A stretch of DNA of 64,000 nt, taken from assembly GCA_003427395.1 (NCBI GenBank), contig BFEA01000336.1:932442-996441 (forward strand). Reading direction: 5' to 3'. Both the position numbers and the translations under genes were made by a program. Numbering within the stretch: the first letter of the stretch is position 1; every line of letters starts with the position of its first letter. The notes below the pieces were generated by a model, which ran no database searches, was not told the DNA's origin, and saw nothing but the letters and a program-made list of their open reading frames with translations. The DNA is from Chara braunii (lineage: Eukaryota; Streptophyta; Charophyceae; Charales; Characeae). This document shows, piece by piece, positions 21,052-32,378 of the stretch.

Positions 21052-21100
<49 letters not shown>
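21006..21100. repeat. AAT microsatellite
   Basis: Runs of AAT flank the right end of the hAT element; its target lay in an AT-rich tract. Confidence 0.9.
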
Positions 21101-22989
21101 CTGCGAGGTAGATGAGCAATAACGAAAATCAGAAATCAAACAGTATCATACACATGAGTCCTGATAGTCGTGACCTCCAACCAAAATCAGAATGGCACCA
21201 CGAGTTCCACCAAATAAGATCACATCATAAGCTCACACGTGACAACGTGTGAATAGTCCTTTCATCATCAATAATGAACTAATGTCGCTATCCTATCCCA
21301 GCGCTCCGCGCCCAGGCTACAGATGGCAGATCCTACAGTGTTGAAGATGACGTCATCAGCTCCCTGGAGTACGAGCAGATCCCGGATCACGCCGTTGCCT
21401 CACGCATCAGGTATGTTTTTTCGCATTCACTCACAACCTCGCTCCTCACCACGCAGATGCCATAAGCACCCAAGGACCACCACGAGTCCTTACACCCCCA
21501 CCTCTTTATGCTTTCTTATCTCTCATTTCTCTCTTACTCTTATCTCTTCCCCTCTTTCTCTCACACACACACACAAGCAGTGAGTATTTTCGATGTTTTA
21601 GTGGGAGCTTCGTTCTTCTTTGCTTGTCCTATCAATAGTGGAATGGTGAGAGCGGCTACGAGATTGAACCCTCCTGCTCTCGTTCTCTTGCTCCGTCACC
21701 GTCGTCGTTGTAGTCCTCAGCGTGGTAGTGATCGGGTAAGTGTTCCTCTCCTCCTCCTTCCGTTCTCCTTCTACTTCTTCTTCTTCTTCTTAGCTCTCTT
21801 CTTCTCGTCTCTTCTCCTTCTCGTGTTCTCCCTCTTCCTCGCGAATCTCCCGCTCTTCTTCCTCACCCTCTGCACGCGCTTCAAACATCTTGCCCCTAGT
21901 TTCTTTCTCACTCTCTCTCTCTCTCGCGCGCCCCCGACGCTTACCTTCTCCTACCCTGTTCGTGTGTTCGTTTGCTCTCCCATGACTGTCTTCTGCTATC
22001 ATCTCCCTTTTGTTCTGTTCCCGCATTCTTTGTTTCGCTGTTGCCACATGTTCTACCCCGTATGTAGTTTGTTTTTCCACGTGTTCTATGTTTTGTTCGT
22101 CTGTTACTGTTGTCTGCATGTCTTCCCCCTATCACATTAATACCCTTGTTCGTACATAGTTATAATGTAGGTATTACAACCGAACTCACAGTAGCAATAA
22201 TAATAATATAACTAATAATAATCAATAATGATAAGATGAATGTGTACAGGCTATCTCTACTGTCAGGTATAGTCAGAAAATATGAGGTTCATTGTACCTG
22301 GAGGAAAACACACAGCGGTCGCGGTGACCGTCGACGATCAGGTAGGTAAGTCTCTCTTTCTCTCACCTACACACACACACACACACACACACTCATGCGT
22401 ATACAAGAACAAGCAAGCGTGGCGATGCACATCGCCTCATTCTAGCGATAGATTTTCTTTCTTTTTACTCATGCCATCGACGAGAACTTTTTCTTCATCA
22501 TAATCACACACACGTATACGTGCACACACACACCTACGTTCACACTTACATACACACCCATACATACCTACGCACAAATGTAGAGATGAACCTTTACTCA
22601 GTTTAACGCTAGATCCTCTCGATTGTGCTCATCCCTTTAATGGAAACATTGTGAGGTTACCTCGAAGAGGGAGTATACACTTCGTAGGCTGTCGTATTTG
22701 TTCATCTGCTGTTCGAAACCTATCTCTCTCTTTCTCTCGCACATACCCGAACACACATCGGTGTATACTTTCTTGTTTTAGAGGTAAGTTCATTTGATAT
22801 TGCTCATACTATAGGTAGATGTAACACGAAATCGCCTTAGGAGACTTACCTGCTTACTCTTTCCCCGCTCGTTGCCGTCGTGGAAGCCTTCCGGGAGAGA
22901 CGGCTTAGAGTTCGAATGGCGCTGTGAAGATCCTTCGTTGACCTTCAGAGAGTGAATCGCTTGTCCCTCGTGTATTAGAAATCTCACAA
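21101..22989. other. Pyrimidine-rich mosaic without recognised gene
   Basis: Short GC-balanced patches alternate with CT-rich and CA repeats. Several patches are followed by a GTAAGT-like word and a pyrimidine tract (for example after 22337), which is the appearance of introns, but no continuous exon chain could be joined. The long frame 21508-22140 is a CT-rich artefact. Confidence 0.35.
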
Positions 22990-23085
22990 GGCGTGCGCAG
23001 AGAGTTTCTCGTAACTCATGTACGAGGCCCCAAACCGTACGCCCGAAACATCACTTCCACCGACTTCAGGGGAGGTAAGTTTTCT
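22990..23085. repeat. Exon-like duplicated segment, copy 2
   Basis: Partner of 19545-19640. It ends in GGGGAGGTAAG, which would serve as a splice donor, followed by a long CT tract. Confidence 0.5.
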
Positions 23086-26000
23086 CCTCTCCCTTTTTCT
23101 CCTCTCCCTTTTTCTCCTCTCCCTCTTCTTCTTCCTCTTCTTATCTCACAAGCTCGCATTCGTCCTGCACTACCCCTTTGCCTGCTACATCCGCTCTCCG
23201 TTTTTTTTCGATTGCACACGCTCGTCTCGTGTTTTTCTCTCTTCGAGGCCGTGCTCTTCTTTCTCCTCCGCACGTCTCTCTTTCCTTCTTCTGCGCATCA
23301 ATCTCGGCGCCTTTCTTTTTCTTGCCCCCGTATCTCTATTTAGTGTTTCGCGCCCCTCTCCTCCTTACTCACGACCGCCACCTCCCTGCGCCCCTCCTAT
23401 GCGCTACCTCGCCCAATCTTCCACTAACCATCTGCGTGTGTTACCACCGCACGTTCCCCGCTCGTGCGGGGTCCAACTCCATCTCATTCGCAGGGGTCTA
23501 CCCCCCTCCTTTGCTCCTCGTTAACGTATTCTATCGACTCTGCAAAGTGTTTCGAGATGCCCAGGCAGGACCAACGACCTCTCAACTGCCGGGTATCCAA
23601 GCGGTCATAGCTCGGACGAACCTGCTTTTGATGACAGGTTGGATTCGTTCCAGTATACTAGTAAGCTTGCGTTGTAAAACGAGAAGGAACGAAAATTTAA
23701 GGAAAGAAATAAAGCAAAAAGGTAAGCGGAAAAATAAGAAGGAAAGAAAAAATGAAAACCAAATCTAACCACTACTTTCCCCGTGGAACCAATTGTCGCA
23801 TCGGGGCGCAAGCTCAACGAACCTCTAACTAACCCCTAACACAGAGATCACGAGTTCGAATCCCTAACTGTCTGAGCCTGAGTAAAAACTTATCGAGCTC
23901 CTCATAAAAACAAAAGGGAGCTAGTTCAGGGTCGGGTGGACGCAATCCATATGTCTGATGCCTGACAGTTCATGCCAAAACCTACCGAGCTAGCTCCCAC
24001 TTTGGGAAGTAAAAGAGCAGCTCCAGTATCTAAAGAGTTCTGGCTCAGCCCAACTAGCGGCACGGGCCTATTTCTAAGTTTGTATGTATGTACGTCGGTC
24101 TGCACGCCTGTCCGAGTGCTTTGTTGGCTCGAGAGTGTGTGTGACCCGCAAGGGTACTTAGGTGATCGGAAGGCCTGAAGGGCCGGTACTTACTTGTGGC
24201 TGCGACATTGAGGGTCGCAACGGGGAAAGCACTCAAGCTGTAGGTAAGCCGGTACCACCCCAAGTAAAGGTAGATGTGCCCGACACTTGAGGTCAAGCAG
24301 AAGGAGACAAAAGTTGGTATTTCTAGAAACCAAATACCGGTAGTCGCTGCTTGGTGCAGTGACAACAATTTTCCATAACTTGTCCCGACTCCAATGGCCG
24401 AGGAAATCACTTCACGGCATCATGCCGAAACTCTCATTTCTTTGCTCACGGCCACTCTCGGTGCGGTAGCCGGCATGGGTATTAAGTCAATGCAAAATCG
24501 TGAGCGAATACCCTTGTAAGGGTGTTCGCTCCGACACCACGAACGTGTGGTCAGTACTGCAACCCTCCCAAACGGCCAGACGGGGAAACGTCACAACGTG
24601 TGTACAACGTGCGAGCAAAGCATGGTTACACGCGGGCGGTCAGTTACTCAGCGCGTGTATGAGCGAGTAAGAGAGAGAAAAAATCAGACTTTGTGTGCGC
24701 TCTCGGTACCGGAGAGCTGCTGTTGATGGCACCGCAAGGTCATGTCGCTGTTCTTCGGAAGCGGGCTACTGTCCTTCATCTTTGGTGCGGAGATGGTAGA
24801 GAGGAAACACGTGGCTTGAGCACAGGGGGGAGGTCAGCGAAAAAAAACAGCAAGAAAAAAATGAGACGGGCTACGAGAGTAGTGCACGCGACAGTCAAGA
24901 GAGAGACAGAGTGAGGGTCAGTCGGGCTGATGAGCCCATGAAGGTCATCTCGCGACGACATCGCGAGGAGGACGGTAAGATTGGCAATCAAGAGGGAGAG
25001 GAAAAAGAAGAGAGAGTTACGCGCGTGACCTCCTGTTGGCGTCATCATTTAAGAATGGGATTCCGTCATGATGATGGGGGAAGGTCTGAGTATAAGAAGG
25101 AGGGAGGTGTCTGACGCATGACTTCTAAGATGAAGTGAGCCATTATCCTGCTTTAGAGATCCCTGCCGTTTCCACGGATGTCATACCTGTCGCTGCGAAG
25201 GTGATCGTGAGCGAGTGACTGAAACGTCAGATGGTGGGTGAGCCGGAACTTCTTGCAGGAACGACAGGTGACAAAGCAAAGGGTAAACTTGTTGGGATCA
25301 GATTGCAGGTGCAAGTTCGCGTGAAGACTCACTGCTTGTACTTACAGTTCCCGTCTTATCATTGTAGTTAGTCCTGGTGAGTTGTGTTGCCCTCCACCTT
25401 CTATAGAGCAGTTGAGACTGAGGCGCGTGCAAGATACTACCTCTGTGTGCAGCGAATGATGTCTTCCGACTCTAGAAATCATGACGCTTTGTGTAGTAGT
25501 CGCCACTGATCATCCTGGGACGAGAGAGATTGTAAAGGCTTTTTAGAGTTGGCGCCTCTCTTCCTGTCTGAGTTACTACTTTCGAGAATGGGAATAGGCT
25601 TATTAAACTTAGCCCTCAAGAGGATTTCAACTCGCGATTACTGTCTAAGCCTTCCAGACGACACTGAACAGTAAGCTGTCTGGAGGGGCACCGCAAAGGC
25701 GGAGAGAGTCGATACGCAAGGGAGTGATCCTGTTAATGGAGTGTGGAGAATGGTGCGCAAGCGGACTCTTGATCTTATTGGTAAGAAGGCTTTACTCTTG
25801 GTAGCAATGAAACTGAGAGCAGAGAATTGGGCGTGCTCAGAGCAGACATGAGCGGTGTTCTGTGGTTAGTAAAAGGGGAACTTTCTTTTGCGAATAGCGC
25901 TGAGGAGAGGAGGCTCGATAAGCGCTCTTTCTTGACTCTGTCTGCTCCCCAGCCTAGTGTGACTCAACCTTGACGTTGGTCCATCTTTACTCTTCGGTCT

Positions 26001-27589
26001 CCATTCAACATTAATCGTTTTCTTTTCCTTTTGCGAGTGGCAAGTGTGAAGCCTCTTGAGGGAACTCTGAGTTTGTTCGTATTCTAAGCGTCGTACAGAT
26101 CTATGCGGGGTCGCAATTCATCGCCATCTGCATTGAGTACAGTCAACGCTCAGTCCAACTTCACACTATGGAGGGTCACTAACCATCAAGTGATGTCAAG
26201 GGGTTACGAATGGGGGGAAATGACCATCGATTAGTGAGTTCTCTGATCGAAGCCAGGCTGAGGAACTGAATAAACAAGGTACGTTACAGGAGTTGGTACG
26301 AGTTTTATGCACCGGTGATTATTATTAATGGAGGGATGTTACGACTGAGTATTAGCAGAGGAACTGAAGGAGCGAGGCCAAGTAACAGTTAAGTATGCAT
26401 GAGTGTCGTCTTCAGGGTTGATGGAGTCGTTAATTAGTGGCCATGACTAAGCATTTTCGGTAAAGTATTAATAAATGTTCCGACAATCATTAAAATGTTG
26501 AAGAGGAAACGGTGAGTTGCCGTTGGCAATATCAGTAACATATAAGACGAGAGTGAGATCCGTTGGGCTGGCTTTGACCTTATATAGATCTCCTCTCGTG
26601 TGTAGGTGTTGGTTATTATTCCCTCATTTTGCACCTTGTCAAGTGCTCTTCTCCTTTTTGCTATGCTAGAGAGATTCAACGACCTCGACTGAGAATTCGT
26701 CTTATGGTTTCTGGCCACAAAGTCTCAGTGTAAACCCCTCCTGACTGTCGGACCAAATTGGATGTGATCTATAACAACCTCTCTTCTTGGTGTTTACTCC
26801 TTTGTGTCTTTGTTCGATGAACAAACGGAGAGAGACGCTAAGGAAAGTTGCTTACCTGTTGGCCAAGTACTTGCTTGACGGAGGCTAGCCACTCTTTCAC
26901 CTGGGGTCTGTCGTTGATCAGGTCGTGCCCCTGGTTAGTCTATATGAGTAAAGGACAACGGGTAAGTGATTGAAAAATGTGTTCCTTCGCAGATCAAAGA
27001 GGTGTACGAAAGTGATATGCGCAATGTATCACATCTTTGGGTAATTTTGAGTGAGTAGCGTTATAACATTCTTGCAAAAGTCAGACTTCACGTTATGCGT
27101 CTGGCTCAAGTAGTGCCAATGACGAGTCAGGTTTCATACAGACAAAGTTAATCCCAATAGTACCCTTGCAATATGTTGTGTTCACGACAGTAGGCTGCCA
27201 CTACCTGCCCTACTCACAAAATAAGAATGTGGTCAAAATACACAAGTTAAGGCCACGTCCTCAGTCTAGTGGGACTCCGTGACTGGGATCATGTCAGATT
27301 GTTCAGTTGTGAGGCAACCAGCCCTCTGATTGGAACAACGCCTGATTGTTCCGTCGCTGGATAATCACTACGCTGGGACTGACAAGAGAAATTCATCCCA
27401 CATTACTCAGTCAACATTGTACTCAACATTCCTCGGACCCAGAACCTGTATGATCTGGATCATCTGTCCTATCAGCTACTGAGCGATAAGTTGTGACCAG
27501 TGCAGTTTCAAGCTTAGAGCACGATGAACAACATTTGTAAGATATGAACGTTGAGTTTGTCTGATGGTCGTGAGTAACTCGATATTGTC
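23086..27589. other. 4.5 kb without recognised gene
   Basis: CT-rich to about 23530, then mixed-composition sequence with GA-rich patches (24660-25110). No open frame above about 120 codons has a domain or a partner elsewhere in the window. No tRNA or rRNA gene is recognised. Ancient transposon remains are possible. Confidence 0.35.
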
Positions 27590-28157
27590 TGCACAGACCA
27601 ATCTACCTGCAAGAGGGTAAAAGATCAGTGTTAGTTCGAGTTCTAAATATCAGTTAGGTGGGGATCGCTATTGAGAAAATTCCGTGCATATTGGTTGGGG
27701 GGGGTTTCATTATTGACGAAGGGGTTTAAGTGTCATCAAAATGGGACTCACTAGCTAAGAGACGCTGCAACCTGGTGCTAACCTGTAAATCATTGGGACC
27801 TAGAATGCTGTGTCACCTCTTAGTACATGAGTGGAGGATCTGTCAAGCCACTGTGTTGGATGAATAAAAGCCCTCATTCTGAGATCCCGCACACTTTTGA
27901 ATGAGTTGCCGTGCGCTAAGAGCAAGTATCTAGGGGACCTATTAGCACGGAGCGCTGAGCGTGGAACTGTACATGTACCTCCAACTCCGGCTGGCTCAGG
28001 GCACGTAACCGCAAGGAAACATCAATGAATAACTGCCAGCTGAGGGACTCTGGTAATACAACTGATATCCCGAATTCTACAACATTTCAGTCTGGACTCT
28101 AGCATCTCATCCGACAACCCCTAAAAATTATCTGTTGGCCTAGCACTTGCAGGGACT

Positions 28158-28403
28158 ATGAGGGATGACGAGATTCTAGTGGTGAACCATACACTAGTCA
28201 AAAGCAAGGGAGAGGGATGGGAAGAAGAAGCATGCAAAGACATGAAATTTCACAAACTAACTCAAAGAGAATATGCGGTTAGAATAGCAGGGGGAAAAAA
28301 TTTCATTGAATACGTATTTTATTTTCATGACCAGGACGAAAAATTTCATAGCTTCAGCTTTTCATTGGAAACATTAGAACAGGCCAGGGCAAAGCTCGCG
28401 TGA
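28158..28403 (+). CDS. LTR ORF a, intact copy (81 residues)
   Basis: Starts ATGAGGGATGACG and ends in TGA within GTGA at 28400-28403. The protein is charged and soluble-looking (DDEILVVNHTL, EYAVRIAGGKNFIEYVFYFHDQ, SLETLEQARAKLA) with a likely beta-hairpin and terminal helix. It has one other copy in the window (971-1217). No known family recognised. Its position inside an LTR is unusual. Confidence 0.55.
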   Translation: MRDDEILVVNHTLVKSKGEGWEEEACKDMKFHKLTQREYAVRIAGGKNFIEYVFYFHDQDEKFHSFSFSLETLEQARAKLA

Positions 28404-28726
28404 GCTCCGTAGTGCCTGAACTACCTTCTCTGAAACTTCATTACTACCTAAACCAGCAGACATTCTTCAACAGTTTGCTTGCAGTTTTCCTTGTAGTAAG
28501 ATGCCATGTGATCAACAACTCGGTGACTCAATTTTCCAGTATTCATTCATTATTTGGTCTACTTTTTACTAGCATTCGGGAAGCACTCAGACAAACTTTC
28601 AATCAAAGTTTAACCAGCATCTTTCAGTTCCAACCACTTGAGAAATACCGTCAAAAAACGATCAGTAATAGGTTAATTTCTTACTCCACGTTAGTGATCG
28701 GTTCAAGCGTCTGTCACAATACATGA
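28400..28726 (+). CDS. LTR ORF b, intact copy (up to 108 residues)
   Basis: The frame runs from a GTG in GTGA to a TGA in ATGA. The first in-frame ATG is not close to the 5' end, so either a non-ATG start, reinitiation or a frameshift from ORF a would be needed. It contains one hydrophobic stretch (FFNSLLAVFLVV) and a Gln/Phe-rich second half (TFNQSLTSIFQFQPLEKY). Family unknown. Confidence 0.4.
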   Translation: MSSVVPELPSLKLHYYLNQQTFFNSLLAVFLVVRCHVINNSVTQFSSIHSLFGLLFTSIREALRQTFNQSLTSIFQFQPLEKYRQKTISNRLISYSTLVIGSSVCHNT

Positions 28727-29379
28727 GTACAGTCCGAACTTTTTTAGTTGCGGGGTCAGTCTTGACCAAACTCAATCAGATAGCCCTCAATGATGCTTTC
28801 AAGTATCGGTATGTCAGTGCAACTGGCTTCAAGCAACATGAACTATCTATTTTCGTGGTTCACTTTGAGTTCGTTGAGGGAACTATTCATGACATGAGAC
28901 TCTATGTAAAGAAGGGGAAAGAGACCCACGAGCACTTCGATTAAGTCAAAGTCACAGCAGGTAGGTACATTGAAGAGAGAAAGAAGGAACTTGATGTGAG
29001 TGGTTCTAAGCTGATCCGCGGCTTCAGACCAAAGCTCTACACAAACTACCCCAAGCCTCCAGTTCCTTTCCATCTCACAGATGGCTCTAGTTGGGGAGAC
29101 CTGGTCAATCTAGCCGAGAGGTACATCTCGCCTACAGCGATTGACTATGAGGCAGTGACTGAACCATCTGAGTTCCTCCATCTTAAACGAGGGATCTTTT
29201 CTCAGCCATATCTACCTACTCTATGGTATAATTTTTGTGTTATGGCTGACTTTTGTATCATGGGACTTGGTTGGAAGTGCTCGGAGCTAGCAGGCTTCAG
29301 GTGTCTCTACATCAAGAGACATCAACCTCAGAGAGTACGGAGACGTGGCATGAAGCACAAGAGACATACAACAACATGA
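28723..29379 (+). pseudogene. LTR ORF c, broken copy (family A-like)
   Basis: Same protein as 1536-2201. A TAA at 28942-28944 stands where the other copy has a Ser codon, and a one-base loss near 29264 shifts the last 35 residues. In between it matches closely (PKLYTNYPKPPVPFHLTDGS, AIDYEAVTEPSEFLHL). It starts at the ATG of an ATGA overlap. Confidence 0.6.
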
Positions 29380-29619
29380 GAGATTAAGGGTGTGACCCAG
29401 AGGGATGAGTGAGGACTCGCGATTAGTGCTAGCCATGCTCTCTTCCATGTGTACTTTCTGAGACTATTATGAGTTCTCACTCTTCCCTCATCTAACTTCT
29501 CTCATCCATGTGTAATTTCTGAGACTCGAGATTTGTACTTGGCATGGTCCAGCCCCATTACATTCAGTATTTATGACTGGTCCCTGTGCACGAGATGTTT
29601 TGCTGATTAGTTATCCTGA

Positions 29620-30000
29620 GTTGTTGTTCAGCCGGGCCCCTTTAGGCGGGCCCATTCTCTGAGATTGCTGCCTTTCAGCCAGACCTCTTCAGGCGGGCCC
29701 ATTCTCTGAGATTGTTGTCTTTCAGCCAGGCCCCTTCAGGCGGGCCCTTTCTCTGAGATTGCTGCTAGTCAGCCAGACCCCTTCAGGCGGGCCCATTTAT
29801 GAGATTGCTGCCTTTCAGCCGGGCCTCTTCAGGCGGTCCATTTCTTTAGATTGTTGTTGTTCAGCCAGGCCCCTTCAGGTGGGCCCATTCCTTGAGATTG
29901 TTGTCGTTCAGCCAAGCCCCTTCACGCGAGCCCATTCCTTGAGGTTGTTACTGTTCAGCTGAAACCCACTCAGGTGAGCACTTGCATTGAGTTGTTGACC
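29620..30000. repeat. Tandem array inside the 5' LTR
   Basis: About eight units, roughly 45-58 bp apart, carry TTCAGCC.G.CCCCTTCAGGC GGGCCCATT and GAGATTG.TG. The 3' LTR has about seven units at 46115-46440. Such arrays in LTRs can act as enhancer-like or structured RNA elements; the role is unknown here. Confidence 0.9.
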
Positions 30001-30058
30001 ACCATTCGGTCGGACCCAGATGTTGAGGGGACCGTCAACCCTCGCAGAGGGGTAGCTA

Positions 30059-30571
30059 TTGTTCAAGCTGGCCTGTCATCCTGAGACAGCCCTTACCTGG
30101 GGCAAACTAGTTGAGAAGTTTTGTTACCGACATTTGGGGCATCAGAGCTTGGTCCTTAAGGTCAATGAGTCCCCAACCTCACGACACACGTTGGTGATTA
30201 CCTATTTTGTAAAAGAGGCAGGAAAGGATGGAGTGAAGGGCACTACTTACGACAGGATTGCAGACTATATATTCCGCAGAGAGAGCTATTGGAGGGACAA
30301 CTGGGTGCATGTGGCATTCCCTCGCGTACCATCAGTCCCCGGGGGTATCCTCTTCAACTTCAATGGGTGAAATCCTAAACCCCTCAGCGAGGCACGCAGC
30401 AAGGGGAAAAGACAGAAGGATGAGCGAGTCAGGAGCGAGATAGCCAGATCTGGGATTCCAATCACTACTTGCATGCAGGGATCCCAGACAAATGAGTCTG
30501 ACCAAGACCCTTGTAGTGTGAGCGACGTTGATCTTGGCGACTACTTCGACTCGGACACTCACAAAGACTGA
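30059..30571 (+). pseudogene. Type-B LTR ORF 1 (about 170 codons, one stop)
   Basis: A TGA at 30368-30370 interrupts the frame; the 3' LTR copy has TGC (Cys) there, and instead a TAG 19 codons further on where this copy is open. The ancestral frame was therefore open to the TGA at 30569-30571. Residues include WGKLVEKFCYRH, HTLVITYFVKEAG, YDRIADYIFRRESYW, DNWVHVAFPRVPSVPGG and an acidic end (SDVDLGDYFDSD). The order beta strand, Trp-containing helix, NW and P..P..PGG vaguely recalls family A, but the similarity is weak. Confidence 0.5.
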
Positions 30572-30639
30572 GTCGGTTGGTGGTAGCGGAGCACTAGAGA
30601 CCGGTAGGTAGCAATGGCAGAGAGCGACATTGAGGAGGA

Positions 30640-31137
30640 TTGCGTACCTTCTTGCAGGACATTTGCTCGAGGGTGATTGATTCCTATATGTCAGCCGTAC
30701 CTAGGACCGAGACGACTATCGGACCTCCTAGAGGGGAACCCCCTGTCCCATACCTTGGGGATGGTTACAGCCATTTGGTTGGGACTGATTTTGCTATGCA
30801 GGCTTATCGAAAGCCTCTTTATGGAGATCGATTCCTCGAAGTTTCATATGTCTACATTGACCGGAGGGGACATATTAAGATATTGATCGGAGCTACAAGT
30901 GAGATTATCCTTGCAGAGGAACTTTATCTCATGAGCGTTGCAGATGAGGAGAGGGCTAGGTGCATGGCGTACATCAACAAGATCGATCATGCAACACCCA
31001 TGGATATCAGCTACGTGGTCTCAGAGTCAATAGCAACCAGGGTTCCCAATGGCGAGGGGGATCAGCGAGTGTCGGACATGGAGTTTCGGACAGTCGAGCC
31101 AACTCACGAGGGGGTACCGCTTATCATTATTGATTGA
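30640..31137 (+). CDS. Type-B LTR ORF 2 (165 codons)
   Basis: Open frame with first ATG at 30688 (about 149 residues); a non-ATG start or a frameshift from an upstream frame beginning MAESDIEED at 30614 is possible. Notable parts are GPPRGEPPVPYLGDGY, RFLEVSYVYIDRRGHIKILI, and ARCMAYINK. The 3' LTR copy at 47083 has an in-frame TGA late in the frame. No known family recognised; soluble and mixed charge. Confidence 0.5.
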   Translation: MRTFLQDICSRVIDSYMSAVPRTETTIGPPRGEPPVPYLGDGYSHLVGTDFAMQAYRKPLYGDRFLEVSYVYIDRRGHIKILIGATSEIILAEELYLMSVADEERARCMAYINKIDHATPMDISYVVSESIATRVPNGEGDQRVSDMEFRTVEPTHEGVPLIIID

Positions 31138-31702
31138 GACTCTCCCTCTAGTCACTATGATGTACCATAACATTATTATGATTTATTAGTGACTGCAGTC
31201 CTCCAATGACTGCTCCCTACATTCCCTGTGTACTGCTTTTCAGTCTCGTGTCTTTGGTCATGCTCTTGAAGAGTCTGATTTCTGGTCTTTTCGTCCTCTC
31301 AGTGTCATTTATTTTTATGATGCATGTCCTGTAATGTATGGAATGTTTAATGCATGAGATGATATGATATTTATCACTCCTCATCATATAGGTTACACTA
31401 AAGGTTACTTAAAGGATTCTTGGATAATAGGGACTTCGGTGACCTTGAATCTAACCTTTATATGGGGTCAGGTGTAGGCGATAAAACCGAACGCCTCACT
31501 CTAAGCCGTGTCGCCGCTGACGGGAGAGATAACCCTGACTACTCGACTGTGTGACAAAGGTTGCTTGTGAATGCACTTCTATACAACTTCCTTAAAACTT
31601 GCAAAAATCATGCGTGACAACCTGCCAGTCCACCAAGCCACTGCACTCGGCGGAGGAGGGACATCGGACCAGGCCCTGGAAGCGGTGGGGGCGCGACAAA
31701 AA

Positions 31703-31720
31703 TTGCGTCGTTGCTGGAGA
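31703..31720 (+). promoter_or_regulatory. Degenerate tRNA-Asp primer-binding site
   Basis: TTGCGTCGTTGCTGGAGA matches TGGCGCCGTTGCCGGGGA at 14 of 18 positions and follows the LTR end by the same AAAA spacer as in element 1. Three of the four changes are C-to-T or G-to-A, consistent with decay after insertion. Confidence 0.75.
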
Positions 31721-31957
31721 CTCAAAAATTTTGAGTTCTTGGGAGCGGATCTTGGTCACAATATTTTGTGACTAGGCAGTAGTCTAGCATATTTCGTATA
31801 AGGCCCGACTCAGGTCAGAGAGAGTTTCGGGTAGAGGAGCCTCGAGAGGAGGGGCCTCTTGCAGAAGTCTATCTGAAGTGATTCAGACCCCAAGCGAGGG
31901 CTTAGAACCTATCTTCTAGATCTTCAACTTGACAAGTTATAAGTCAGAAACCAGGTG

Positions 31958-32353
31958 ATGACTGAAGAGTATAATGTCTTAGAAGCCCTAACTTATGTCA
32001 TCTGTGGTGGTGTTTTTCCCTATATATTTATCAAATATATTACTTGTACGAAAAATACAACGACTATGCATGTGCTTGTCTCTAGATTGCTTGATACTGA
32101 TGATTATGATATTCGACCCTACATCCTAGAAGGGGCGGATCCGGACCCGAGGTTCTTTACCAACTGGGATGTTATTGTGAGGTGTGTCGAAGCAGAGAGG
32201 GATCAGTTGAGACAGCAAGGGATAGAGGCGAGTTGGAGCTTACTTCTCAGAGTCTACGAGAAGATTCCTACCCCGCCCGTGCCCAAAGGATTCTGCAATG
32301 GTAGGAACTGACAGCTAATCATCAATGCAATGCTGAGGAGGCCGAGATGGTAG
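31958..32353 (+). pseudogene. Pre-gag family A protein, element-2 copy 1 (one stop)
   Basis: Full pattern: GGVFPYIFIKYI, MHVLVSRLLDTDDYDIRPYI, a helix with W and AERDQL, ASWSLLLRVYEKIPTPPVP, GFCNGRN. The next codon should be the conserved Trp of the NW motif but is TGA (32309-32311); after it QLIINAMLRRPRW continues in frame to TAG at 32351-32353. The ATG at 31958 is used as start. Confidence 0.65.
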
Positions 32354-32378
32354 GCAGCCCATGTCGGCAGTAACGTGA

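Larger units (their letters stand above)
27590..29505 (+). repeat. Partial type-A LTR, second copy
   Basis: Homologous to 402-2310 in the same direction, starting TGCACAGACC against TGTAACACC. The match stops at about 29505 in the ATGTGTA.TTTC region and a type-B LTR begins at 29537. It may be the 3' LTR of element 1, cut by element 2, or an independent partial LTR. It keeps the three ORFs, the first two intact. Confidence 0.75.
29537..31698 (+). repeat. 5' LTR of element 2 (type B)
   Basis: Matches 46027-48124 through its whole length, ends GCGCGACA, and is followed four bases later by a degenerate primer site. It contains a tandem array (29620-30000) and two ORFs (30059-30571 and 30640-31137). 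The start is uncertain because the homology begins in ACTTGGCA without a clean TG. Confidence 0.8.

Noticed and set aside
21508-22140. 210-codon plus-strand ORF
   Set aside because: CT-rich sequence lacks stops by composition; only Phe/Ser/Leu runs, no domain, no second copy.
23018-23768. Long overlapping ORFs of 168 and 196 codons
   Set aside because: Same compositional effect in a pyrimidine-rich tract; the two frames overlap each other and neither has a recognisable domain.
24925-24990. CTGATGAG followed by a short stem, considered as a hammerhead ribozyme
   Set aside because: The required GAAA after stem II and a closing cleavage-site stem are not present.
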